A stretch of DNA of 7,447 nucleotides, from the NCBI GenBank assembly GCA_963640745.1, contig CAVIBB010000103.1:1-7447 (forward strand), given 5' to 3'. The notes below the pieces were generated by a model that was not told the DNA's origin, did not search any database, and was given only the letters and a program-made list of their open reading frames with translations. The DNA is from Paratractidigestivibacter sp963640745. Lineage in GTDB: Bacteria; Actinomycetota; Coriobacteriia; Coriobacteriales; Atopobiaceae. A program made the position numbers and the translations under genes. Each line of letters starts with the position of its first letter. The stretch's first letter is position 1. This document shows, piece by piece, positions 1 to 6,677 of this stretch.

Positions 1-318
1 GGCTCCAAGATGGACGAGGTCATCTTCGAGGAGTTCAAGGGCACGGGCAACATGGAGCTCAAGCTCGACCGCGACCTGGCCGACCGCCGCATCTTCCCGG
101 CCATCGATCCGGTCTCCTCGGGCACGCGCAACGAGGACCTGCTCATCGACGCCGAGTACCAGCCGTTCGTCTGGGGCATACGCCGCATCCTCGCCAACAT
201 GAACAACACCGAGCGCGCCGCGAACGCCCTGGTCAAGGGGCTTAAGGGGACGAACGACAACCGCGAGTTCCTTATCAAGAGCGCAAAGAAGGCGCAGCAG
301 ACCGACTACGTCTCGTAA
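1..318 (+). CDS. rho: Transcription termination factor Rho, C-terminal part (5' end outside the window)
   Basis: Rho is a hexameric RNA-dependent ATPase/helicase that ends transcription of untranslated RNA. Only the last 105 residues are here; the frame is open from base 1 and stops at TAA 316-318. The fragment is the end of the RecA-like motor domain. Visible family motifs are GTGNMEL (residues 14-20), RRIFPAID (29-36) and SGTR (40-43). The Arg at residue 43 aligns with the trans-acting arginine finger Arg366 of E. coli Rho. The tail after it is about 62 residues, slightly longer than the 53 of E. coli, and ends in a Lys-rich helix. The RNA-binding domain and Walker motifs lie upstream of the window. 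A strong terminator follows 25 bases after the stop, so rho closes its transcription unit. Identity is near certain from these motifs. Confidence 0.97.
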   Translation, partial: GSKMDEVIFEEFKGTGNMELKLDRDLADRRIFPAIDPVSSGTRNEDLLIDAEYQPFVWGIRRILANMNNTERAANALVKGLKGTNDNREFLIKSAKKAQQTDYVS

Positions 319-342
319 GCGTTCGGCTTCGGTTTCGCGACC

Positions 343-390
343 AAGCGGGCCGCGGGGTGCACAGGCGCCTCGCGGCCCGCTTTCGTTGCT
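343..390 (+). terminator. Intrinsic terminator after rho
   Basis: A perfect GC-rich 10-bp stem (345-354 with 371-380) is lengthened by two A-T pairs at its base (343-344 with 381-382). Three more pairs including one wobble (355-357 with 368-370) leave a loop of about 10 bases. A T-rich stretch follows (TTTCGTTGCTCTTTGTT). It lies 25 bases after the rho stop codon and should end the rho transcript without needing Rho. Confidence 0.88.
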
Positions 391-410
391 CTTTGTTGAG
401 ACGGGTCGGA

Positions 411-452
411 TTTCTGTCCCGCCGGCGTGGTAGCTGCGGTATAGTGGCATCT
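411..452 (+). promoter_or_regulatory. Possible promoter for the 624-2323 gene pair
   Basis: TATAGT at 440-445 is a good -10 match (5 of 6 to TATAAT) and is followed by a locally AT-rich stretch to about 460. No convincing -35 hexamer lies 16-18 bases upstream; the bases around 417-422 are C/G-rich. A promoter is expected here because the terminator at 343-390 separates rho from the next gene. If this -10 is used, transcription would begin near 452, giving a leader of about 170 bases. The assignment is inference and weak. Confidence 0.35.
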
Positions 453-623
453 GAATTAAACGTTGCAGCGGCAAACACACCTAAAACGAACCCAACCGCA
501 GCAGCTCAAGCCCCTGGGAGCGGGACCGCGCTTACTCACGTGCGGCCATGCATTGGGGCCATCAGCAGCTTTCTTTGAGGTTCGTCTCCGGTGCGCCGCG
601 GTTCGTGCGGAGGGGTACGGCAC
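453..623 (+). promoter_or_regulatory. Long 5' leader with C/A-rich segment and small hairpins
   Basis: I see no gene or recognised RNA family in this stretch between rho and the next CDS. Bases 471-497 are C/A-rich with only two G, the composition of an unstructured Rho-loading (rut-like) region. A 6-bp hairpin with one wobble pair forms between 526-531 and 540-545 (8-base loop). A second, 596-600 with 606-610 (5-base loop, one wobble), takes up the first bases of the ribosome binding site GGAGGGG (609-615). An alternative 5-bp pairing of 586-590 with 608-612 would cover more of it. These are hand-found pairings without energy calculation, so a regulatory role is only suggested. Confidence 0.3.
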
Positions 624-1832
624 ATGGGGATGAGAAGGAACCCGGCGGCGATCGCCGGTCTTGCGGGGCTCGCGGCATCGGCGGCTCCTCTTCCCGCATA
701 TGCGCTCTCCCTCGACGAGGTCTCCTCGAGCATCTTCGCCACGCCTGAAACCGCCTTCGTCGTCGGCGCCCTTGGCGGGGCCGTTATCACGGGCGTCGTC
801 TCCGGCGTCGCGTGCCACGCGCTCATCGCCTCCGAAGGCGGCCGCCGCGACGTGAGCCTCGACGATGCCGTGCGCATCGAGCGGGGGGTCCGTGCCCATG
901 CCGCGACGGCCCCCAAGGGCACGGCCGCGGCAAAGCCCTCCGGCAAGCATTTCCGCGCGCCCGAGCAGCCCGCCGCCCCCGAGGAGCCCCAGAACCACGC
1001 CGCCGACGACTACGAGCAGGTCGCCCAGAACTACGTCGGCAAGAAGAGCCCGCTTGGCCAGGGCATCGCCGCGCAGGCGCACAGCGTCGCGCAGACCCTC
1101 CGTGCGCGCATCGATGCGGAGATGATGGACGGGCTGCCCGTCATCGCGCGCGCAGACGGCTCGGTGGCGGACGTGGGCACCTCTTGGTGGAACACGTCGG
1201 TCGGCCTCGATTCCGTGACCAAGGTCGAGGGCTACGTCGACGAGCAGACCGGGGAAGGCCTCGCGATCCCCTCCGCCTTTGAGGCCAAGACAGGAAAGGA
1301 ACGCCTCGTCGAGGCGGCAAGAAGGTCCTCGGAGTTCCTTCAGGCCGACATCTCGCAGCGTCTTGCCTTCGTTGACGAGGGTGAGTTCCCCGAGCACCGC
1401 GATTCCGACGACGCCTTCGCTGACGATGTCTGGGCCTCCGCGCTTAAGTCCATGGACGAGCGCCTGAATGCCCAGGGAACCGACCCCGAGTTCGTCATCG
1501 CCATGCCCTTCTGCGACATCGTCGGCGACATGGACACCCTCGACGAGCCCGACGGCCTTGAGCAGAGCACCACGTTCCTGCCGTTCAAGACGCCTGCCGG
1601 GCACCCCGAGGTCGTCGACACCGAGACCTATGTCGATTACCTGATCGGCGACGAGTTCGGTCGCAACTCCTCGAAGGCGACGCGCAAGGCCGCCGGACGT
1701 TTCCTGCGGCTCATCGAGGGCGGTACCAGCACGACGCGCTTGGGCTCCGCGTCCGCCGGCAACTCCGGGTCCGTCTCTGCGAAAGCGGCCCCGAAGCATT
1801 TCGCTCCCGCGCCGCTGGCTAAGGAGGCGTAG
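624..1832 (+). CDS. Unrecognised exported or membrane-anchored protein, 402 aa
   Basis: I do not recognise the family. ATG 624 is preferred because GGAGGGG (609-615) sits about 9 bases upstream; an in-frame GTG at 591 has no such site. Residues 4-27 look like a Sec signal peptide: RR, an Ala/Gly/Leu-rich core, then PAYA before LS. A second hydrophobic stretch at 44-68 is probably a membrane helix. Residues 80-128 are Ala/Pro-rich and charged, like a flexible linker. From 129 a more ordered part begins with DYEQVAQNYVG, then MMDGLPVIARADGSVADVG (167-185) and a Trp pair (188-189), and continues to about 370 with many acidic residues (for example DMDTLDEPDG). The tail (371-402) is Ser/Ala/Gly-rich. 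There is no catalytic motif, lipobox or sortase signal. It shares a transcript with the VanZ-like gene 5 bases downstream, so a cell-envelope role is possible but unproven. Confidence 0.8.
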   Translation: MGMRRNPAAIAGLAGLAASAAPLPAYALSLDEVSSSIFATPETAFVVGALGGAVITGVVSGVACHALIASEGGRRDVSLDDAVRIERGVRAHAATAPKGTAAAKPSGKHFRAPEQPAAPEEPQNHAADDYEQVAQNYVGKKSPLGQGIAAQAHSVAQTLRARIDAEMMDGLPVIARADGSVADVGTSWWNTSVGLDSVTKVEGYVDEQTGEGLAIPSAFEAKTGKERLVEAARRSSEFLQADISQRLAFVDEGEFPEHRDSDDAFADDVWASALKSMDERLNAQGTDPEFVIAMPFCDIVGDMDTLDEPDGLEQSTTFLPFKTPAGHPEVVDTETYVDYLIGDEFGRNSSKATRKAAGRFLRLIEGGTSTTRLGSASAGNSGSVSAKAAPKHFAPAPLAKEA

Positions 1833-1837
1833 CCTCC

Positions 1838-2323
1838 GTGACCACCGATCGTCGCCCCGGTAAGCTTTCGCGACTCGGCTCCCCGGCGCTTCGCTGGGGA
1901 GTTTTCATTGCCTTGTGGTGCTGCTTCATTTGGGGGCACTCGCTCGTCCAGGGCCCCGAGTCGTCTAACGAGAGCGGCAATTTCTATGCCCTGCTCAAGC
2001 CTTGGTTCGACCTTGTGGGAATCGTCAATGCAGACACCTGCACCTTCATCATTCGCAAGTGCGCGCACTTCACGGAGTACGCGGTGCTCGGCGTATCTGT
2101 GCTCAACCTCGTTAAGTCGCTGCTCCGCGCAGGGTGGGGGACTGTGCGCTCGAGGGGCCTGGTTCTTGCCGCCTTCGGCCTCGTTGCCGTCGCAGACGAG
2201 ACGCTGCAGCTCTTCGTCCCCGGGCGCTCCGGCTCGCCCCGCGACGTCGCCATCGACCTTTGCGGGTATGCCTGCGGCGCCTTTTTTGCGACGCTTGTTG
2301 TCAAACATCGGCGAAAGGCCTGA
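1838..2323 (+). CDS. VanZ-like family membrane protein, 161 aa
   Basis: This small integral membrane protein belongs to the VanZ-like superfamily, named after the teicoplanin-resistance accessory protein VanZ; most members have no proven function. Family marks are RKCAHFTEYAVLG (residues 73-85), and DETLQLFVPGR (120-130) followed by SPRDVAIDLCG (133-143), typical of the loops between helices. Hydrophobic segments lie near 18-34, 82-93, 107-120 and 138-153. The start is GTG 1838, with AAGGAGG at 1821-1827 inside the end of the upstream gene, 10 bases before it. The 5-base gap points to one transcript with that gene. Codon use is less strongly C-ending than in the liv genes, suggesting lower expression. 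A terminator-like hairpin lies within its first 25 codons. Family membership is clear; a role in glycopeptide resistance should not be assumed, since no van genes are nearby. Confidence 0.9.
   Translation: MTTDRRPGKLSRLGSPALRWGVFIALWCCFIWGHSLVQGPESSNESGNFYALLKPWFDLVGIVNADTCTFIIRKCAHFTEYAVLGVSVLNLVKSLLRAGWGTVRSRGLVLAAFGLVAVADETLQLFVPGRSGSPRDVAIDLCGYACGAFFATLVVKHRRKA
1877..1905 (+). terminator. Terminator-like hairpin inside the VanZ-like coding region
   Basis: CTCCCC (1879-1884) pairs with GGGGAG (1896-1901). The stem continues inward through a G-T wobble and three G-C pairs (1886-1888 with 1892-1894) to a 3-base loop. TTTT follows directly (1902-1905). This has the form of a short intrinsic terminator but lies in codons 14-23 of the downstream gene. 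Translating ribosomes would normally prevent it folding; when translation is poor it could stop transcription. Function is not shown by sequence alone. Confidence 0.45.
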
Positions 2324-2375
2324 TTCCCTCGGCCGGGCGCGTGTTTATTACAAAGTTATTTATTTATGTTACGCA

Positions 2376-2397
2376 GCATTTAAGGTCAACTTAATGC
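2376..2397. promoter_or_regulatory. Inverted repeat, candidate operator of the liv operon
   Basis: The arms are GCA(T)TTAAG (2376-2384) and CTTAATGC (2390-2397), separated by GTCAA. They match over 8 pairs with one unpaired T at 2379. The dyad sits in the AT-rich part of the liv control region, where a dimeric repressor or an Lrp-type regulator could bind. No regulator gene is in the window, so the binding protein is unknown. Confidence 0.35.
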
Positions 2398-2405
2398 CGC
2401 CGGGT

Positions 2406-2415
2406 CGACGCGTCG
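2406..2415. repeat. Perfect 10-base palindrome CGACGCGTCG upstream of livJ
   Basis: The 10 bases equal their own reverse complement. The palindrome lies 9 bases after the AT-rich inverted repeat and 8 bases before the weak -10 candidate at 2423. It could be a small operator half of the liv promoter. In DNA this rich in G and C such palindromes also arise by chance. Confidence 0.3.
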
Positions 2416-2474
2416 CCGCGCCTATCCTTCTTTGTGCTCAATGAGCGTGTTTACCCACAAGGGAGGAGAACATC

Positions 2475-3671
2475 ATGATCAACAACGTTTCCCGTCGTCA
2501 GTTCCTCGAGGTCTCCGGCCTCGTCGCCGCGGGCCTTGGCCTCGCCGGCTGCGGCGGTTCCGGCTCCAGCTCCGATTCCGGTTCTTCCGACGGCGCCATC
2601 AAGGTCGGCGTCATGGGCCCGCTCTCCGGCTCCGTCGCCCAGTACGGCGTCGCCTGTCGCGACGGCGCGCTGCTCTACTTCAAGCAGGTCAACGCCGACG
2701 GCGGCATCAACGGCAAGCAGATCGAGACCGACGTCCAGGACGAGAAGGGCGACGCCACCGAGGCCGTCACCGTCTACAACAAGCTCGTCGAGGACGGCGT
2801 GACCGCCATCGTGGGCGACGTCACCTCCAAGCCGACCATCGCCGTGGCCCAGAAGTCCGTCGAGGACAACATGCCCTGCGTGACCGCCTCCGCCACCACC
2901 GCTGACGTCATCTCCTACGGCGACAACTACTTCCGCGCCTGCGTGACCGACCCGTTCCAGGGCAAGGTCATGGGCGACTTCGCCGCCAAGCAGGGCTACA
3001 AGACCGTCGCCACCATCTTCGACTCCGGCGACGACTACGCTTCCGGCGTCGCCGACGCCTTCAAGGCCGAGTGCGAGGCCAAGGGCATCACCGTCTCTTC
3101 CGAGCAGGGCTATGCTTCCGGCGCCACCGACTTCAACGCCCAGCTCACCGCCATCATCGCCACCAACCCGGACGCCATCCTCTCGTCCAACTACTACCAG
3201 GACGACGGCATGATCGTCACCCAGGCCCGTCAGCTCGGCTACAAGGGCGTCTTCCTCGGTGCCGACGGCTGGGCCGGCATCGTCGGCGGCGACCAGGACT
3301 ACGCCTCCACCACCGACCTCGAGGGCTGCTTCTACTGCTCCTCCTTCGTCGCCACCAACCCCGACGAGTCCGTCCAGAAGTTCATCGAGGACTTCAAGGC
3401 CGAGTACAGCGAGGCCCCCACGAACTTCAACGCCCTGGGCTACGACGCCGCCGCCATCGTCTGCGCCGGCATCGAGGCCGCTGAGGAGAAGGGCGGCACC
3501 CCCGGCTCCGACGACTACAAGCAGGCCATCATCGACGGCATTGCTGCCGCCAAGGTCGAGGGCGTCACGGGCACCATCTCCTACTCCGGCACCGGTGACC
3601 CCGAGAAGTCGACCCTCGTCATCACCTTCAAGGACGGCGCCGAGGAGATCTTCGACACTATCGAGCCGTAA
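2475..3671 (+). CDS. livJ: Branched-chain amino acid ABC transporter, substrate-binding lipoprotein
   Basis: This extracellular binding protein captures an amino-acid-type substrate and delivers it to the LivH/LivM channel. The N-terminus has a twin-arginine motif, SRRQFLEVSG (residues 6-15), then a short hydrophobic stretch and a lipobox LAGC (23-26). The protein should therefore be exported folded by Tat and anchored by a lipid on Cys26. A Gly/Ser linker (27-40) precedes the type I periplasmic-binding fold, which opens with AIKVGVMGPLSG (41-52) and runs to the C-terminus. The length of 398 residues is normal for the family. Start ATG 2475 has GGGAGGAG 6 bases upstream. Codons are extremely biased to C-ending forms (GCC, GTC, TCC, GAC), a sign of very high expression. 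It is first in a five-gene operon, with a stable hairpin between it and livH. The ligand (Leu/Ile/Val, another amino acid, or an amide) cannot be decided here. Confidence 0.93.
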   Translation: MINNVSRRQFLEVSGLVAAGLGLAGCGGSGSSSDSGSSDGAIKVGVMGPLSGSVAQYGVACRDGALLYFKQVNADGGINGKQIETDVQDEKGDATEAVTVYNKLVEDGVTAIVGDVTSKPTIAVAQKSVEDNMPCVTASATTADVISYGDNYFRACVTDPFQGKVMGDFAAKQGYKTVATIFDSGDDYASGVADAFKAECEAKGITVSSEQGYASGATDFNAQLTAIIATNPDAILSSNYYQDDGMIVTQARQLGYKGVFLGADGWAGIVGGDQDYASTTDLEGCFYCSSFVATNPDESVQKFIEDFKAEYSEAPTNFNALGYDAAAIVCAGIEAAEEKGGTPGSDDYKQAIIDGIAAAKVEGVTGTISYSGTGDPEKSTLVITFKDGAEEIFDTIEP

Positions 3672-3707
3672 GACCGTTCGGCCCGCTCGTCGCTTGACGT
3701 AACACCT

Positions 3708-3747
3708 GGGCACCGAGAGACCGGCGTTCGCGCCTCTCGGTGCCCTT
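3708..3747 (+). terminator. Attenuator or RNA-stabilising hairpin between livJ and livH
   Basis: The stem of 11-12 bp pairs GGGCACCGAGA(G) (3708-3719) with (C)TCTCGGTGCCC (3734-3745). Inside, GGCG (3723-3726) and CGCC (3731-3734) form a second stem closed by a TTCG tetraloop; C3734 can be used by only one of the two stems. The T-tract is poor (TTCGTACTAT), so read-through should be substantial. It lies between the livJ stop and the livH start. Such hairpins usually lower transcription into the permease genes and protect the 3' end of the binding-protein mRNA. Confidence 0.75.
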
Positions 3748-3770
3748 CGTACTATCGGAACCCGAATCGG

Positions 3771-3777
3771 AAGGGAG
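3771..3777 (+). promoter_or_regulatory. Ribosome binding site that fixes the livH start
   Basis: AAGGGAG ends 8 bases before GTG 3786 but overlaps the other in-frame GTG at 3777. This spacing makes GTG 3786 the real start and gives a protein beginning MTFLTQ. Confidence 0.7.
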
Positions 3778-3785
3778 TGCTCACC

Positions 3786-4661
3786 GTGACGTTTTTGACT
3801 CAGATCCTGAACGGCCTTTCGCTCGGCAGCATCTACGCGCTCGTGGCCCTCGGCTACACCATGGTGTACGGCATCATCCTGCTTCTGAACTTCGCCCACG
3901 GCGACATCATCATGGTCGGCGGCTACATCGCCTGGATCGCGATGGCCAACCTCGGCCTGCCGCCCGCCATCGCCGCGATCCTCGCCGTCATCGGCTGCAT
4001 GGCCCTCGGCGTCCTTATCGACAAGATCGCCTACGCGCCCCTGCGCGACGCTCCGCGACTCTCTATCCTCATCACGGCAATCGGCGTCTCTTATTTCCTT
4101 GAGAACGGCGGCCAGCTCGCCTTCGGCGCGGCGGCCAAGGTCGTGCCGTCCTTCGGCGACTTCGGCAGCATCCAGCTCGGCGACGCGTCGCTTTCCGGCC
4201 GCGCCATCCTCACGGTCCTCGTCACCGCCGCCGCCACCGCGGTCCTCACCTTCCTCGTGCAGAAGACCAAGCTCGGCAAGGCCATGCGCGCCGTCTCCGA
4301 GGACATGGGCGCCGCCCGCCTCATGGGCATCAACGTGAACAACACCATCTCGTTCACCTTCGCCGTTGGCTCCGCGCTCGCCGGCATCGGCAGCGTGCTC
4401 TACTGCATGGCCTACACGCAGGTCACCCCGACGATGGGCATCATGCTCGGCACCAAGGCGTTCGTCGCCGCGGTCCTGGGCGGCATCGGCTCGATCCCCG
4501 GCGCCGTCATCGGCGGCCTTATCGTCGGCTTCGCCGAGGTGTTCGTCTCGGCCATCGGCCTGTCCGTCTGGCAGGACGCGGTCGTCTTCCTGCTGCTCAT
4601 CATCGTGCTCGTCGTCAAGCCGACCGGTCTTCTCGGTAGGCCCATGACGGAGAAGGTCTAA
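3786..4661 (+). CDS. livH: Branched-chain amino acid ABC transporter, permease LivH
   Basis: This is one of the two membrane subunits that form the import channel for the substrate delivered by LivJ. From GTG 3786 it has 291 residues, close to the family's usual length. The first helix region carries the LivH hallmark GSIYALVALGYTMVYGII followed by NFAHGD (residues 14-40). A cytoplasmic loop around KLGKAMRAVSEDMGAARLMGI (about 162-182) corresponds to the EAA-type coupling loop that contacts the ATPases. The GGIGSIPGAVIGGL segment near the C-terminus is also typical. It is almost entirely hydrophobic helices, and no signal peptide is needed. It follows livJ after a 114-base gap with the attenuator hairpin and precedes livM by 16 bases, so it should be made at lower levels than LivJ. 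Confidence 0.94.
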   Translation: MTFLTQILNGLSLGSIYALVALGYTMVYGIILLLNFAHGDIIMVGGYIAWIAMANLGLPPAIAAILAVIGCMALGVLIDKIAYAPLRDAPRLSILITAIGVSYFLENGGQLAFGAAAKVVPSFGDFGSIQLGDASLSGRAILTVLVTAAATAVLTFLVQKTKLGKAMRAVSEDMGAARLMGINVNNTISFTFAVGSALAGIGSVLYCMAYTQVTPTMGIMLGTKAFVAAVLGGIGSIPGAVIGGLIVGFAEVFVSAIGLSVWQDAVVFLLLIIVLVVKPTGLLGRPMTEKV

Positions 4662-4677
4662 AGGGGGTGCTGCGAGA

Positions 4678-5824
4678 ATGAAGGATTACTACAACAAGGG
4701 CGAGGAGCGCCCGACGCTCTCCGCGTCCGTCGCCAAGCCCGCCGACGCGTACCGAAGCCTCCCCATGCCCGCGCGCTATGCCATCAACGCCGTGCTCGTG
4801 CTGCTGTTCCTCGTCCTGGGCGAGGCCATGATCTCGGGCGGCGTCGTCAACCGTTACCAGTCCGGCGTCCTCGAGCAGGTCGGCATCTACATCATCATGG
4901 CCGTCTCGCTCAACATCGCGACCGGCTACCTGGGTCAGCTCCCGCTCGGCCACGCCGGCTTCATGAGCGTCGGAGGCTATTCCTGCGCGCTGTTCATCAT
5001 CCACATGATGCCCGTGCTCGGCGTCGAGACCAAGGCCATGGCCGCCATGTCGAGCCCCGCCGCCATCGCGCTCTTTGCCATGGGCGTCGTGTTCGGCGGC
5101 ATCTGCGCGGCCATCTGCGGCGTCATCATCGGCATCCCTGCCCTGCGCCTCAAGGGCGATTACCTCGCCATCATCACGCTGGGCTTCGCCGAGATCATCC
5201 GCGTCGTTATCAACAACATCGACGGCGTCCTCGGCTTCGACTTCACCGGCGGCGCCAAGGGCCTCTCCGGCATCCCGGGATACACGAACTTCCTGAACGT
5301 CTTCCTCACGGTCGCTATCGTCATCTTCCTTATCCACACGATGATGAAGTCGCGCCACGGCCGCGCCATCCTCGCCATCCGCGACAACGAGATCGCGGCT
5401 GAGGCCTCCGGCGTCAAAACGACCTACTACAAGACGCTCGCCTTCGTGGTCTCCGCCTTCTTCGCCGGTGTCGGCGGCGCCCTCTACGCCGGCTGCATCG
5501 GCGTCATGGACCCGTCCAAGTTCGGCTTCATGAAGTCGGTCGAGATCCTCGTCATGGTCGTTCTCGGCGGCATGGGCTCCATGCTCGGCTCGGTTGTCTC
5601 CGCCTCCGTGCTCACCATCCTGCCCGAGGCGCTGCGCGCCTTCTCCGAGTACCGCATGGTCGTCTACGCCGTCGTGCTCATCCTCGTCATGATCTTCCGC
5701 CCGCAGGGCCTCTTCGGCAGCTATGACTTCTCGCTCTCCCGCGTGATCGAGCGTTGCCTGAACAAGGACTTCCCTTGGAAGAAGCCCGCGGCCGCAAGCG
5801 AGCCCGTCAAGGAGGTGAGCGTCG

Positions 5825-5832
<8 letters not shown>
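4678..5832 (+). CDS. livM: Branched-chain amino acid ABC transporter, permease LivM
   Basis: This is the second membrane subunit of the importer, pairing with LivH. It has 384 residues, with ATG 4678 preceded by AAGGGGG (4661-4667). The hallmarks are SLNIATGYLGQLPLGHAGF (77-95), then IPALRLKGDYLAIITLGFAEI (153-173). The cytoplasmic coupling loop is near KSRHGRAILAIRDNEIAAEASG (224-245), and GGMGSMLG follows near the end. It has a hydrophilic N-terminal extension of about 33 residues before the first helix and a charged C-terminal tail of about 40 residues; both are probably cytoplasmic and variable in the family. Its last 8 bases overlap the start of livG in another frame, and the ribosome binding site of livG lies within its final codons, so the two are likely translationally coupled. 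Confidence 0.94.
5809..5818 (+). promoter_or_regulatory. Near-ideal ribosome binding site of livG
   Basis: AAGGAGGTGA is fully complementary to the 3' end of typical bacterial 16S rRNA. It ends 6 bases before ATG 5825 and lies within the last codons of livM, which supports the chosen start and the 8-base overlap. Confidence 0.8.
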
Positions 5833-6676
<844 letters not shown>

Positions 6677-6677
6677 C

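Larger units (their letters stand above)
2324..2474 (+). promoter_or_regulatory. Control region of the liv operon
   Basis: This 151-base gap between the VanZ-like gene and livJ must hold the liv promoter. Bases 2341-2395 are about 25% GC, far below their surroundings. No clean -35/-10 pair is visible. Candidates for a -10 are CTTAAT (2390-2395) and TATCCT (2423-2428), the latter fitting the loose TAnnnT pattern, but neither has a good -35. Only a weak 4-bp hairpin (2317-2320 with 2331-2334) follows the upstream stop, so some read-through from the VanZ-like gene is possible. The livJ ribosome binding site GGGAGGAG (2461-2468) ends 6 bases before ATG 2475. Confidence 0.6.

Noticed and set aside
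431..570. A known structural RNA (SRP RNA, 6S RNA, tmRNA or a riboswitch) between rho and the next gene
   Set aside because: I could not find the conserved sequence blocks of any of these; only short isolated pairings are visible.
591..593. In-frame GTG as an earlier start for the unrecognised protein
   Set aside because: There is no Shine-Dalgarno site before it, and it would put basic residues and the ribosome binding site of ATG 624 inside the coding region.
456..1799. Long open frame on the - strand opposite the unrecognised gene (447 codons)
   Set aside because: GC-rich genes with C/G-ending codons often leave the opposite strand open. The product is low-complexity (Arg/Gly/Val-rich) with no domain, while the + strand gene has a good ribosome binding site and signal peptide.
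2262..2287. Small hairpin (2262-2266/2271-2275) and T-run (2282-2287) at the end of the VanZ-like gene as a terminator
   Set aside because: The stem is only 5 bp with a wobble and lies 6 bases from the T-run, inside coding sequence.
1838..2323. Glycopeptide resistance cluster because of the VanZ-like gene
   Set aside because: No vanA/H/X/Y/R/S-like genes are nearby and most VanZ-like proteins have no link to resistance.
2441..2474. ATG 2441 as a leader peptide before livJ
   Set aside because: No ribosome binding site precedes it, it has no run of Leu/Ile/Val codons, and its frame runs on through livJ as a shadow.
3694..3722. TTGACG (3694-3699) as the -35 of an internal livH promoter
   Set aside because: The place for a -10, 16-18 bases on, is the GC-rich hairpin arm; TACTAT at 3750 is too far away.
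2451..3899. Long open frame on the - strand across livJ (482 codons)
   Set aside because: It is a mirror of livJ's extreme codon bias: a Gly/Val/Asp-rich string with no recognisable fold, crossing into livH.
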